Below are positions 42,916 through 51,437 of a DNA stretch of 64,000 nt, in pieces (positions within the stretch are counted from its first letter, which is position 1; each line of letters starts with the position of its first letter). The stretch is taken from positions 30,150-94,149 of the forward strand of contig JBBIJF010000018.1 of the NCBI GenBank assembly GCA_037446115.1, in the 5' to 3' direction. Source of the DNA: JANWXD01 sp037446115 (GTDB taxonomy: Bacteria > Acidobacteriota > Terriglobia > Bryobacterales > Bryobacteraceae). The notes below the pieces were generated by a model. That model was not told the origin of the DNA. It searched no databases and worked only from the letters and a program-made list of their open reading frames with translations. The translations under genes were made by a program, and so were the position numbers.

Positions 42916-43770
42916 CTAGCCGCGGGCCGCCCGTTCGAGCAGCTTGCGGGCCTCCCGGCGTGGAGGGTCGTCCGGGGTGAGCTCGGCCTCCAGATAGCGC
43001 TCCAGCAGGCGCCGGGCCGCCGCCAGATTCCGTCCGGCTTCAATCCAGGCTGCGGCGCGAGAAAACCATACGCGAGGACTGTCGGGTGCGGCCTTTTGCG
43101 CGCGCTCGAAGGCCTCCTCGCTCTCCGAATGGCGACCTTGGCGGGCCAGGAACCGCGCCAGATCAATCCAGCGCCCGGGCTTCGAGGGTTCGAGTTCCGC
43201 CGCGCGGCGGTACTCCTTCTCGGCGGTGGAAACGTCCTTCCGCTTCTCCGCCAGACGGGCCAAGGCCCAGTGGTATTCGGCGGGATCGAGTTTGGCGAAG
43301 CGCGCCGCCAGGGCCTCGGCTTTTTCGAGCCCTCCTCCCAGAATGCCGGGTGCTTCCAGATAGTATTCAAACAGATCGCTGAGAGCTTCGAGGTTGCCCG
43401 GATCCAGTTCGACGGCCTTTTCGAAACTCCTGCGAGCCTTGGTGGCGTAACCCGGGGCCGTCAGGAAACTGGAGGTTTCGGCGCGGCGGCCCCAAGCTTT
43501 GCCGAGCCAGTCGTGGTAGATGGAGCTGGCCGGTTCGGCCTGAACCGCACGTTCGAAGGCCGCAACGGCCTTTTTGTAGTCGCCCAGCATGTACCAGCAC
43601 CGGCCGAGCAGGTGATGGACTTCAGCGGAGCGCTCGCCGGAGGTCTCCAGCAACCGGATGGCCTCTTCGTACTGCGTTTTCTGATAGAGCGCCCGTGCCT
43701 GCTCGACGGCGGTCGTAGCTGCGGTGAGGAGAACTGCTGCGGAAAACCAGAGAACCGGCACAGGCCTCAT
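42916..43770 (-). CDS. Secreted TPR-repeat protein
   Basis: 284 residues with a Sec signal peptide (about 1-20, RPVPVLWFSAAVLLTAA) and six or seven TPR units, such as ALYQKTQYEEAIRLLETSGE and HWALARLAEKRKDVSTAEKEY. It is the first gene of the run that continues with the TolC-like protein and the TPR lipoprotein, spaced 42 and 56 bases apart. No enzyme domain is present. It probably serves as a periplasmic protein-protein scaffold for whatever the TolC channel exports. Confidence 0.82.
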   Translation of the reverse strand: MRPVPVLWFSAAVLLTAATTAVEQARALYQKTQYEEAIRLLETSGERSAEVHHLLGRCWYMLGDYKKAVAAFERAVQAEPASSIYHDWLGKAWGRRAETSSFLTAPGYATKARRSFEKAVELDPGNLEALSDLFEYYLEAPGILGGGLEKAEALAARFAKLDPAEYHWALARLAEKRKDVSTAEKEYRRAAELEPSKPGRWIDLARFLARQGRHSESEEAFERAQKAAPDSPRVWFSRAAAWIEAGRNLAAARRLLERYLEAELTPDDPPRREARKLLERAARG

Positions 43771-43903
43771 GGAGGATGCTCCGATTGTAGCAGGCCCGGA
43801 ACATTGCCGCGCCTGAGAGTCTTGTACAATGAGAAAGTAGTGACCGGTTCAGGCCGGCACGTTCCGGTATCCCGCAATTCTCACAACAGACACGAGGATG
43901 GGT

Positions 43904-44215
43904 ATGTACGCAGTGATTCAGACGGGCGGCAAGCAGTACCGCGTGAGCCCGGGAGAAAAAATCAGGATCGAAAAGCTTCCCGGAGCCGTGGGCGCGGAGG
44001 TTGAGTTCGACCGGGTGCTGGCGGTGGTGAAGGAACCGGGCCACGTGCTGGCCGGCGCAGAAGCAGGCGGCGCCAAGGTGCGCGCCGTGATCACCGCCCA
44101 GGGCCGGGGAGAAAAAGTAGTGGTCTTCAAGTTCAAGCGGAAGAAGCAATACAAGCGCACGATCGGTCACCGCCAGGCCTACACGGAAGTTCGCGTCAGC
44201 GAAATTGTGACCTGA
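43904..44215 (+). CDS. rplU: 50S ribosomal protein L21
   Basis: 103 residues, the standard length, from the ATG at 43904 (MYAVIQTGGKQYRV) with GAGG 6 bases upstream; an ATG two codons earlier is too close to the ribosome site. RKKQYKRTIGHRQ near the C-terminus binds 23S rRNA. A good -10 (TACAAT at 43825) lies upstream with an uncertain -35. It heads the usual rplU-rpmA-obgE operon. Confidence 0.98.
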   Translation: MYAVIQTGGKQYRVSPGEKIRIEKLPGAVGAEVEFDRVLAVVKEPGHVLAGAEAGGAKVRAVITAQGRGEKVVVFKFKRKKQYKRTIGHRQAYTEVRVSEIVT

Positions 44216-44227
44216 GGAGAGCAGAAC

Positions 44228-44503
44228 ATGGCGCACAAAAAGGGGCTCGGCAGTTCGAGGAACGGCCGCGATTCCCATTCCCAGCGGCTGGGGATCAAGG
44301 CATTCAGCGGGGAGTTTGTGCCGGGCGGGGCTATTCTGGTCCGGCAGCGGGGCACGCGCTACAAACCCGGCGAGAACGTGGGCCGCGGCAAAGACGACAC
44401 GCTGTTTGCCCGCATCCCGGGCATCGTAGCGTTCCGTGACCGCGGGCGCCTCGGCAAATTCGTCAGCGTGATTCCGGCTGCGCCTCCGGCCGCGGCGGAC
44501 TGA
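44228..44503 (+). CDS. rpmA: 50S ribosomal protein L27
   Basis: 91 residues starting MAHKKGLGSSRNGRDS, the standard L27 N-terminus that reaches the peptidyl transferase centre; there is no Firmicutes-type cleavable leader. A GGAG site lies before the start, 12 bases after rplU. The final 8 residues are Ala/Pro-rich and extend a little beyond usual homologues. Next comes obgE, 65 bases downstream. Confidence 0.98.
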   Translation: MAHKKGLGSSRNGRDSHSQRLGIKAFSGEFVPGGAILVRQRGTRYKPGENVGRGKDDTLFARIPGIVAFRDRGRLGKFVSVIPAAPPAAAD

Positions 44504-44568
44504 TCTTTCTCCGAGCGCCGCGCTTTGGCGGTCCCGTTCCCCCGCTGCCCCGGGAAACCGACGTTTTC

Positions 44569-45606
44569 ATGTTTGTTGACGAAGTCACCATTCGCGTCAA
44601 GGCCGGGGATGGAGGGAACGGTTGTGTTGCGTTCCGGCGCGAAAAGTATGTCCCGCGCGGTGGTCCGAGCGGGGGTGACGGAGGCCGGGGCGGAGACGTA
44701 ATCCTGGTTTCCTCGGAGCATTACAATACCCTGCTTCATTTCCGGTTCGATCCGGAGCACCGCGCCGAGCGGGGCCGCCATGGGGAAGGGAGCAACCGAG
44801 CCGGCCGGGACGGGGCTTCCGTCGAGCTGCCTGTGCCCGTGGGCACGCTGGTGTATGATGCTGCTACGGGAGAGCTCCTCCATGACTTCACAAGGCCGGG
44901 CGAGCGTTTCGTCGTGGCCCGTGGCGGGCGCGGCGGGCGGGGCAATGCCCGGTTTGCCACCTCACGGCGGCAAGCGCCGCGGTTTGCCGAACCCGGCCAA
45001 CCGGGCGAGGAGCGCGTGCTCCGGCTGGAGTTGAAGCTCCTGGCCGACGTGGGCCTGGTCGGTTTTCCGAACGCAGGCAAGTCCACACTGATCTCGCGCA
45101 TTTCCGCAGCCCGCCCCAAGGTCGCCGACTACCCCTTCACCACGCTCGAGCCGCACCTGGGAGTGGTATCGGTGGACGGGTACCGCACGTTTGTCGTGGC
45201 GGACATTCCGGGTCTGATCGAAGGTGCGCACGCAGGCCACGGTCTGGGGATCCGTTTTCTGCGGCACATTGAACGCACCCGCCTGCTGGCGCACCTAGTG
45301 GATGTCTCCGAGGCCAGTGGGCGTGATCCCGTACGCGATTTCGAAATCGTCATGCGGGAGCTCGAGAGTTTCAGCCCTCTGCTGACGGCCAAGCCCATGC
45401 TCCTGGTGGCTACCAAGCTCGATATTGCGCAAGATCCGCGGCGGCTGGAGGCCTTACGCCGTTTAGCGGAGGAGCGCGGCCTGCCCTTCTACGCGATCTC
45501 CAGCGTGACCGGGGAAGGGATCGAGGCGCTCAGGCGCGCCATGGCGAGCGCGGTGCTGGAAGCCACAGAAGCGGTCGCATCCGCTCAGCGCATACAGCAG
45601 GATTGA
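44569..45606 (+). CDS. obgE: GTPase Obg/CgtA, ribosome assembly
   Basis: 345 residues: the glycine-rich Obg domain (about 2-158), then the GTPase domain with G1 GFPNAGKST (165-173), G3 DIPGLIEGAHAGHGLG and a G4 motif ATKLD (Thr in place of the usual Asn of NKxD). The C-terminal domain is short. Obg helps mature the 50S subunit and links growth to the stringent response. Its 3' end overlaps the end of the convergent penicillin-binding protein gene by 22 bases. Confidence 0.96.
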   Translation: MFVDEVTIRVKAGDGGNGCVAFRREKYVPRGGPSGGDGGRGGDVILVSSEHYNTLLHFRFDPEHRAERGRHGEGSNRAGRDGASVELPVPVGTLVYDAATGELLHDFTRPGERFVVARGGRGGRGNARFATSRRQAPRFAEPGQPGEERVLRLELKLLADVGLVGFPNAGKSTLISRISAARPKVADYPFTTLEPHLGVVSVDGYRTFVVADIPGLIEGAHAGHGLGIRFLRHIERTRLLAHLVDVSEASGRDPVRDFEIVMRELESFSPLLTAKPMLLVATKLDIAQDPRRLEALRRLAEERGLPFYAISSVTGEGIEALRRAMASAVLEATEAVASAQRIQQD

Positions 45607-46745
45607 GTGGAAATCAACGCCGCGGGGGATATCGGGCGGGCGGCGGCGAAGAAGTTCTTCTCGGAAAGGCGCCGGTAGACATTTCCCGCGATTTCGGCCG
45701 CGGTCGGCCCGCTGACGCCGCGCCCTCCGGTCAGCAGCACGACGACGGTGAGCTTGTTGTGCCCCACGTCATTAAAGGAACCGAACCAGCCCAGGTGGAC
45801 CCGGTTTTCCGTGCACGTGCCCGTCTTGCCGAACACGGGCTCGGAGGGATCGTAAGCGGCTTTCCGCGCCGTTCCATATTCGACGGCCGCCATCAATCCC
45901 TCTTTGATGTCGTTGAGCCAGGGACCGATGCCCAGATGGCGCTTGACGCGGGGGACAAGGTTGTCGGCCTCCTCCTGCGAGCGGGGATACTGCAGGTAGT
46001 ACAGCGTGCCGCCGTTGGCGATGGCGGAAAGCAAGGCTGCCAGCTGGAGGGGGGTCATGGAAATGCCCTCTCCGAAGCTTGCCATCATCCCCACGCCGCC
46101 AGGGGGCGGGGCTTCGGGCAGCATTCCCGGTTGTTCGCCCTCGATGTTCAGTCCCGCCGGCTCGCCGAGTCCGAACAGGCGGGCGTAGTAGAGGAGGCGA
46201 TCGAAACCCAGCTTGACGCCGAGGGCGGCGAAGAAGGGATTGTCCGAGCGCGCCATCGCCTCGACCAAGTTCATCCGCCGGCGGCCTCCGACGCGAATCA
46301 GCGTGTTCCGCTCAATTAACCCTTCCATCAAGGCCGCCAGGGCCACAGGAATCTTGATGGTGGAACAAGGTTGGAAGCCGCTTTTCAGGATGAGCTTCTG
46401 ATTCACCATCGTGAGGATACGTCCGGTGGCGGGATCCACGACCACCACCGAGCCGTTATAAGGACCGAGGGCCTCCACCGCCGCCAGCCGCACGACCAGG
46501 TCTTCGCCGTCCACGCTATCCCCGGCGGTTGAGTCCGCAAACGTCGGTTCAGTCCAGGGGCTCGCTCTGCGTGCGCGGCGTACTCTTTTGCGGGGCGTTT
46601 TCTTCTGAGCTGCGTCTCGCACCGCGACCGGGTTCCCGGTCTTTGCAGGGGCGGCCGCGATTCGTTTTCGCTTGGCCGCCTCGAGCGGGAAGGTCAACAG
46701 AACCAGCAGGCAAAGAAAAACAGGAATATGCCTTCGCGTCCGCAT
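45585..46745 (-). CDS. Small penicillin-binding protein, transpeptidase domain only
   Basis: 386 residues with a signal peptide or anchor (about 8-23), a basic linker (24-85, with KRKR and PRKRVRRARR) and a transpeptidase domain. The three active motifs are present: STIK (Ser128, Lys131), SDN (167-169) and KTGT (307-310). There is no PBP dimerisation or glycosyltransferase domain, so this is not a full FtsI or PBP2. It may be a low-mass D,D-transpeptidase or a class-D-like penicillin-recognising enzyme; SDN favours the PBP side. It acts in the periplasm. Its end overlaps obgE. Confidence 0.85.
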   Translation of the reverse strand: MRTRRHIPVFLCLLVLLTFPLEAAKRKRIAAAPAKTGNPVAVRDAAQKKTPRKRVRRARRASPWTEPTFADSTAGDSVDGEDLVVRLAAVEALGPYNGSVVVVDPATGRILTMVNQKLILKSGFQPCSTIKIPVALAALMEGLIERNTLIRVGGRRRMNLVEAMARSDNPFFAALGVKLGFDRLLYYARLFGLGEPAGLNIEGEQPGMLPEAPPPGGVGMMASFGEGISMTPLQLAALLSAIANGGTLYYLQYPRSQEEADNLVPRVKRHLGIGPWLNDIKEGLMAAVEYGTARKAAYDPSEPVFGKTGTCTENRVHLGWFGSFNDVGHNKLTVVVLLTGGRGVSGPTAAEIAGNVYRRLSEKNFFAAARPISPAALISTQSCCMR

Positions 46746-46802
46746 CGTTGAATTGTGCCCGGAGCGCCACGGAGGAGCGCCGCGCTAATTCTACCCACTT
46801 GT

Positions 46803-46832
46803 ATTGTGCTGAATCGTCCTGAATGCTGTCAA
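46803..46832 (-). promoter_or_regulatory. Predicted sigma-70 promoter of the penicillin-binding protein gene
   Basis: On the minus strand a perfect TTGACA is followed after 18 bases by CACAAT (4 of 6 matches), about 58 bases upstream of the start codon at 46745. It lies in the 124-base gap after the SDR gene, which shows no clear terminator. Confidence 0.5.
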
Positions 46833-46869
46833 GGTTTAGGGCGACGCGCGGGGCGCCGGCTGTGCGGTC

Positions 46870-47619
46870 TCAAGCCGCCGTCCAGCCTCCATCAATCGTG
46901 AAGATGGAACCCGTGACGAACTCCGCCTCCGGCGAAGCCAGATACAGCGCCATGTGGGCAATCTCCTCGGGCCGTCCCATGCGTCCCAGGGGCTGGCGCT
47001 GGTGGAGCTCGGCGCGAACTTTTTCCTTCTCGTGCTTGTGATACTTCTCCAGGTAGGCCTCGACGAAGGGGGTGTCCACGGTTCCGGGACAGATACAGTT
47101 GACGCGGAGCTGGGTCGGGTAGTCCACGGCCAGCTGCCGGGTCATAGCGACGACGGCGCCTTTGGTGGCGCAGTAGGCAAAACGCCGCTTGACCCCCACC
47201 AGGCCCGCCACCGAGCCGATGTTGATGATGACGCCGCGTGAGGCCAGCAACAGAGGCAGCGCATACTTGGTTACCAGATAGACGCCTTCCACATTGACGC
47301 GCAGCAGGCGCTCGAAGTCCTCGCGCGCCGTCTCTTCGACGGTTCCCACAAGGCCGATGCCCGCGTTGTTGACGAGGATGTGCAAGGCTTCGAGTTGCGC
47401 AAAGGCGCCTCGGACGCTCTCCTCGTCGGTGACGTCGCACTGCAGGGCGGTAGCCCGCGGCAGTTCGGCCGCGACTTGCCGGGCGCGCTCGCCGTCGAGG
47501 TCGGCCAGGATCACCTCCGCTCCGGCGGCGGCAAAGACCCGCGCCGTTGCGGCGCCGATGCCGCTGGCGGCTCCGGTGATGAAGGCGCTGAGGCCGTCAA
47601 GGCGAAAGGTCGGCTTCAT
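46870..47619 (-). CDS. Short-chain dehydrogenase/reductase
   Basis: 249 residues of a classical SDR: cofactor loop TGAASGIG (15-22), Asp after the second strand (LADLDG, pointing to NAD rather than NADP), NNAG near 84-87, and the catalytic Ser136, Tyr149, Lys153 (the last two in YCATK). GAGAGGA precedes the start. The C-terminal part FTIDGGWTAA is typical. It oxidises or reduces a sugar, sugar acid or secondary alcohol; the substrate is not evident. It sits between the PBP gene and rseP on the minus strand without tight spacing to either. Confidence 0.92.
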   Translation of the reverse strand: MKPTFRLDGLSAFITGAASGIGAATARVFAAAGAEVILADLDGERARQVAAELPRATALQCDVTDEESVRGAFAQLEALHILVNNAGIGLVGTVEETAREDFERLLRVNVEGVYLVTKYALPLLLASRGVIINIGSVAGLVGVKRRFAYCATKGAVVAMTRQLAVDYPTQLRVNCICPGTVDTPFVEAYLEKYHKHEKEKVRAELHQRQPLGRMGRPEEIAHMALYLASPEAEFVTGSIFTIDGGWTAA

Positions 47620-47673
47620 GGTGGGTCCTCTCGCCCGGAGGGGGTTCGCCTCCGGCGGGCCGGCTCCAGCCAG

Positions 47674-48996
47674 CTAGCCCGCGGGCAGGATCTTGGCGAT
47701 GTCGTTGTACAAGACGAACACCATCAGTCCGAGCAGGAACACAAAACCGAGTTTGAAGATGGCTTCCTTGAGCTGAAGACTGAGATCGCGGCGCAGGATC
47801 ATTTCGATCAACAACATCAGGATCACGCCCCCGTCCAGGATCGGAATGGGCAGCAGGTTGAGTATGGCCAGGTTCAGACTCACGGCGGCCATGAGCATGA
47901 TGAACGAATAGGGACCCTGCTGCGCGGCGTGGCGGGAGAGACGGGCAATGCCGATCGGTCCCTCGATGGACTTCGGCGAAAGGCGGCGCTCCACGATGCC
48001 GTGCAGGAACTGGTAGATCAGACCGGCGTTCTTCACGTTGTGGCGCACGGATTCTGCGAGCGCCTGGCTGAACGCCAGACGAGTGAAGGTGACCTTCGGC
48101 TCCGGTGCGACCCCGATCATCCAGCGCCGGGGCCCGTCCAGTTCCGCCAGTACGGGCTGCACCGTAAGGGTCGCGGTGCGTCCGTTGCGCCTGTATTCGA
48201 TCTCGACGGGCTTGCCCCCACTGGCGCGGATGACTTCGTGCAGTTTCTCCACGGAAAGAATGGGGTGTCCGTTGACGGAGACGATGACGTCTCCCGGCCG
48301 GAGACCGGCTTTTTCGGCGGGCATGCCGGGCGACAGACGGCCGATTTGTATTTCCGCCACCTCCGCCCAGCCGGCATAGCCCAACCCGGAGCGCTCGAGC
48401 AGGATGGGCGTCACGGTAGTGTAAAACCGCTTGCCATCACGCTCTACCGTCACGGGCAGAGGCCGGTTGGCGTGGCTGACCTCCAGGATCGAGATGTCTT
48501 CCCAGTTGGGATCGTTTTTCTCGCCGATTCGGAGAATCCGGTCGCCCTCGCGGAGGCCTGCTTTGGCGGCAGGGGAGTCGGGCACCACGTAACCGATGAC
48601 TCCGGAAAGACGCGCCTCCACCGGCCTGGGGTACTTGAACATGAACAAGCCGGTGAGCAACACGACGGCCAGCAGGACGTTCATGGCCGGACCCGCAAAG
48701 GCGATGACGAGGCGCTGCCAGCGCGGCTTGGCGAGAAAGGCGCGCGGGTCGCCGGCGCTTTGGTCGCCCGGTTGCTCGCCGGCCATCTTGACGTAGCCGC
48801 CGAACAGGATGGCGGAGAAGCGAAAATCGGTCTCGCCGCGCCGGAAGCCGAACAGCCGCGGCCCGAAGCCGAAGCTGAAGGTTTCCACACGAACGTCGAA
48901 ATAGCGCGCCGCCCAAAAATGGCCGAGTTCGTGGACCAGGATCATGATCCCGATCAGCACGAGCAGCCAGAGGATGTTCTCGACAATAGGCATCAT
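47674..48996 (-). CDS. rseP: Site-2 intramembrane metalloprotease RseP
   Basis: 440 residues. The first membrane helix holds the zinc motif HELGH (His22, Glu23, His26); two PDZ domains follow (about 120-200, PDSPAAKAGLREGD, and 205-285, PGMPAEKAGLRPGD); the LDG motif appears as PIPILDGG near 390, in the third helix. It cuts anti-sigma factors within the membrane after a first periplasmic cut, releasing ECF sigma factors. The sigma/anti-sigma pair at 37.5 kb may be a client. It starts 6 bases after dxr, the usual dxr-rseP operon. Confidence 0.96.
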   Translation of the reverse strand: MMPIVENILWLLVLIGIMILVHELGHFWAARYFDVRVETFSFGFGPRLFGFRRGETDFRFSAILFGGYVKMAGEQPGDQSAGDPRAFLAKPRWQRLVIAFAGPAMNVLLAVVLLTGLFMFKYPRPVEARLSGVIGYVVPDSPAAKAGLREGDRILRIGEKNDPNWEDISILEVSHANRPLPVTVERDGKRFYTTVTPILLERSGLGYAGWAEVAEIQIGRLSPGMPAEKAGLRPGDVIVSVNGHPILSVEKLHEVIRASGGKPVEIEYRRNGRTATLTVQPVLAELDGPRRWMIGVAPEPKVTFTRLAFSQALAESVRHNVKNAGLIYQFLHGIVERRLSPKSIEGPIGIARLSRHAAQQGPYSFIMLMAAVSLNLAILNLLPIPILDGGVILMLLIEMILRRDLSLQLKEAIFKLGFVFLLGLMVFVLYNDIAKILPAG

Positions 48997-49002
48997 GGCG
49001 GT

Positions 49003-50208
49003 CTACTGGCGCCGGCGGGCCTTGAGCGGCCGGCCGGTTCGCTCCTCCAAAATACGCCGGGCGACCTGGCGCGATTCCCGATCCGCTTCGAGCACGTCGC
49101 CGATGGAGGCCACCGGGCGCGGCGGAACCCGCTGGAGCGTCTGTTCGACAACTTCCGCAATTTCCGGGAAGGTCATCTGCCCGTTCAGGAAAGCCTCCGC
49201 TGCAACTTCATCGGCTGCATTGAGCGTGCAGGGCGCCGAACCTCCTTCTTCAAAAGCGCGGTAAGCCAGCCGCAGAAGAGGAAACTTCTGAAAGTCGGGC
49301 GGGTAGAACTCCCAGCAGCGCGCAGTGCTCCAGTCCAGCTTTGCCACGGGGGCGGCTTTGCGATCCGGGTAGGTGAGGGCGTACTGGATCGGCATCCGCA
49401 TGTCCGTGGCCGAGGCCTGGGCGATAATGCTTCCGTCGCGGAACTCGATCATGGCGTGTACTGTGGATTGCGGGTGGATAACAACCTCCACCTCGGAGGG
49501 AGAGAAGCCAAACAGCCAGCAGGCCTCGATGACTTCGAATCCCTTATTCATCAATGTAGCAGAGTCCAGCGTGATGCGCCGACCCATTTTCCAGGTCGGG
49601 TGGTTGAGAGCTTGCTCGGGGCTGACCTCGGCGAGCCGCTCCAGGGGCGTCTCCCGGAAGGGTCCGCCGGAGGCCGTCAGGATCAGGCGCGAAACTTCGC
49701 TCCGGCGCCCTGCACGCAGGCACTGGTGGGCGCCGTTGTGTTCACTGTCTACGGGGATCAATTCCGCACCGGATCTGCGGGCCGCCTCCATGACCACGGA
49801 TCCGGCTGCGACGAGGACCTCTTTGTTGGCCAGCCCCACCGTCTTGCCGCGCCGGACCGCCTCGTAGGTCGCTTCCAGCCCGGCGATGCCCACGATGGCC
49901 GACATGACAAAGTCGGTTTCGGGGGCGACGGCCGCCTCAACGCGCGCCTGGTCTCCTGCGGTCAACTGGGGCCACTCGGCTTTGGGGAGCCCTGCCTCGG
50001 CGAGTCGCTCCGCCAGTTCGTCTACCAGATCCCAAGAGGCCACAGCGGCAAGCCGTGGCCGGAATTCGAGCACCTGCCGGGCAAGAGCGTCCACATTGCG
50101 CCCGGCAACCAGCGCGAACACCCGATACTGGTCGCGGTGTCTGCGGATCACGTCCAGGGTGCTGGATCCGATGGAGCCGGTGGATCCCAGGATGGTGACG
50201 TTCTTCAT
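49003..50208 (-). CDS. dxr: 1-deoxy-D-xylulose 5-phosphate reductoisomerase
   Basis: 401 residues. NADPH-binding GSTGSIGSST (8-17), NKEVLVAAG, metal and substrate motif PVDSEHNG and LTASGGPFRE are all present. It makes 2-C-methyl-D-erythritol 4-phosphate, the committed step of the MEP isoprenoid route, and is the target of fosmidomycin. It is followed after 6 bases by rseP. A good promoter and a stem-forming leader of about 140 bases lie upstream, which is unusual for this gene. Confidence 0.97.
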   Translation of the reverse strand: MKNVTILGSTGSIGSSTLDVIRRHRDQYRVFALVAGRNVDALARQVLEFRPRLAAVASWDLVDELAERLAEAGLPKAEWPQLTAGDQARVEAAVAPETDFVMSAIVGIAGLEATYEAVRRGKTVGLANKEVLVAAGSVVMEAARRSGAELIPVDSEHNGAHQCLRAGRRSEVSRLILTASGGPFRETPLERLAEVSPEQALNHPTWKMGRRITLDSATLMNKGFEVIEACWLFGFSPSEVEVVIHPQSTVHAMIEFRDGSIIAQASATDMRMPIQYALTYPDRKAAPVAKLDWSTARCWEFYPPDFQKFPLLRLAYRAFEEGGSAPCTLNAADEVAAEAFLNGQMTFPEIAEVVEQTLQRVPPRPVASIGDVLEADRESRQVARRILEERTGRPLKARRRQ

Positions 50209-50278
50209 TCCGGCAGCGCGCCCAAGGAAATCATACCAGAGCCGGCTTTCTGGGAGGCCCTGTGTTTTGGAAGGGGGC

Positions 50279-50347
50279 GCCGGGGAGGAAATTGCTTCAG
50301 GGGTCTTTAGAGGTTAGTCTCGCTTTGGTGGGAGTTGCCTCCCCGGC
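50279..50347 (-). promoter_or_regulatory. Structured 5' leader of dxr (candidate RNA element)
   Basis: Read on the minus strand, GCCGGGGAGG and CCTCCCCGGC are perfectly complementary 10-base arms 49 bases apart. Inside the first arm, GGGAG-GCAA-CTCCC can form a competing hairpin, so two exclusive folds are possible. The element begins right at the predicted transcription start and ends about 70 bases before the dxr start codon. No T-run follows, so it is not a simple terminator. It does not match a riboswitch that I know. Confidence 0.45.
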
Positions 50348-50356
50348 TTGATTCCA

Positions 50357-50385
50357 ATTATAGAATACCGAATTTGGGAATGCAA
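50357..50385 (-). promoter_or_regulatory. Predicted sigma-70 promoter of dxr-rseP
   Basis: On the minus strand TTGCAT and a consensus TATAAT are separated by exactly 17 bases. Transcription would start near 50350, giving a leader of about 140 bases. The area is clearly more AT-rich than its surroundings. Confidence 0.78.
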
Positions 50386-50412
50386 GAGGAAAATTGCAAT
50401 TTTTTGGATTTG

Positions 50413-51309
50413 TCAGCCGGAGGCTCTGACCTCGACTCCCGCCCATTGCTCTAACACCTTGATAGTAGAGCAGAAATCCTCCTCCGCATCTCCTATGGCC
50501 ATGGCCACCCGGAACATTTGCTGGGTCAGAGCCGTCAGCGGGAGGGGTACCCCGAGCTCCCTGCCGGATTCCAGCATGAGGGCGATGTCTTTGTGCATCC
50601 ACTTGAGGGAGAAGTTGGCCGCGAAATCACGCCGCAGGATGTAGGGGGCCTTGAAGTCAATCAGGCCGCACTTGGCGGCGCTGTTGGCCAGGATCTCCAG
50701 CATCAGCTGGGGATCAACTCCGGCCTTGGTGCTGAGCACGATGCCTTCGCAGAATGCCTGCATGATGTTGCAGAGAACGAGGTTTTGGGTGAGTTTGGCA
50801 TGCAGGCCCATGCCGGGACCCCCGCAATAAAACAGGCGCTTGCCCATGGGCTCAAAGAAGGGGCGCACGCGCTCGAAGACCTCCCGTTCGCCCCCGATCA
50901 TAAAGGTGAGGGTACCGCCTTCTGCCCCAGGGCGGGATCCGGTGCAGGGAGCGTCCAGGAAGTGGATGCCGCGCTTTGCAAGCTCCTGGCCGATTCGGCG
51001 GCTGTGCGTGGGGGAGATCGTGCCCGCGTCCACAATGACCGAGCCCGGCTGGGCGCCCTCTGCCAGCCCGTTCGGCCCCAGAATCACTTGCTCGGACATC
51101 TCCGTGTCGCCAACACACACGAAGGAGCATTCGGCAAACTCTCCGACCTGCTTCGGGGTCTCGCAGAAGAGGCCGTTCTCGGCGGCGGAGAGCTGCCGGG
51201 CTTTGGCGGCGGTGTGGGACCAGAGCGCCACCTGGTGGCCGGCACGCAACAGGTTGCGAGCCATGGGGTAGCCCATGATGCCCAGCCCAAGAAAACCAAG
51301 CTTTGCCAT
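50413..51309 (-). CDS. NAD(P)-dependent beta-hydroxyacid dehydrogenase (HIBADH family)
   Basis: 298 residues. Rossmann motif GLGIMGYPMARNLL at the N-terminus, substrate motif DAPCTGSRPGAEGGTLTFMIGG, and catalytic lysine region HAKLTQNL. Family members oxidise 3-hydroxyisobutyrate, tartronate semialdehyde or related 3-hydroxy acids, or reduce succinic semialdehyde. It lies upstream of dxr on the same strand but dxr has its own promoter. The neighbouring divergent gene codes for a 2-hydroxyacid dehydrogenase, so both may serve glycerate or glyoxylate metabolism; this is inference. Confidence 0.92.
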   Translation of the reverse strand: MAKLGFLGLGIMGYPMARNLLRAGHQVALWSHTAAKARQLSAAENGLFCETPKQVGEFAECSFVCVGDTEMSEQVILGPNGLAEGAQPGSVIVDAGTISPTHSRRIGQELAKRGIHFLDAPCTGSRPGAEGGTLTFMIGGEREVFERVRPFFEPMGKRLFYCGGPGMGLHAKLTQNLVLCNIMQAFCEGIVLSTKAGVDPQLMLEILANSAAKCGLIDFKAPYILRRDFAANFSLKWMHKDIALMLESGRELGVPLPLTALTQQMFRVAMAIGDAEEDFCSTIKVLEQWAGVEVRASG

Positions 51310-51437
51310 GCTTCCTCCAGCAAGGTACGGAATTCAGGCGCGGCAGGGTTTTGCAAAGCCTCGCCCGCAGACGGAACCCGCCATTGTACGATGCGTCATG
51401 GCTGTGCGACAATTGCCGCTTCGAACCTCCTGACGTC

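Noticed and set aside
47380..50310. A 976-codon open frame on the plus strand across rseP and dxr
   Set aside because: It runs antisense to two well-defined genes, contains no recognisable motif and is His/Gly/Asp-rich as expected for a shadow.
50279..50347. The inverted repeat before dxr as a transcription terminator of the upstream dehydrogenase gene
   Set aside because: There is no T-run on either strand after the arms, the loop is 49 bases, and it lies downstream of a strong promoter on the same strand.
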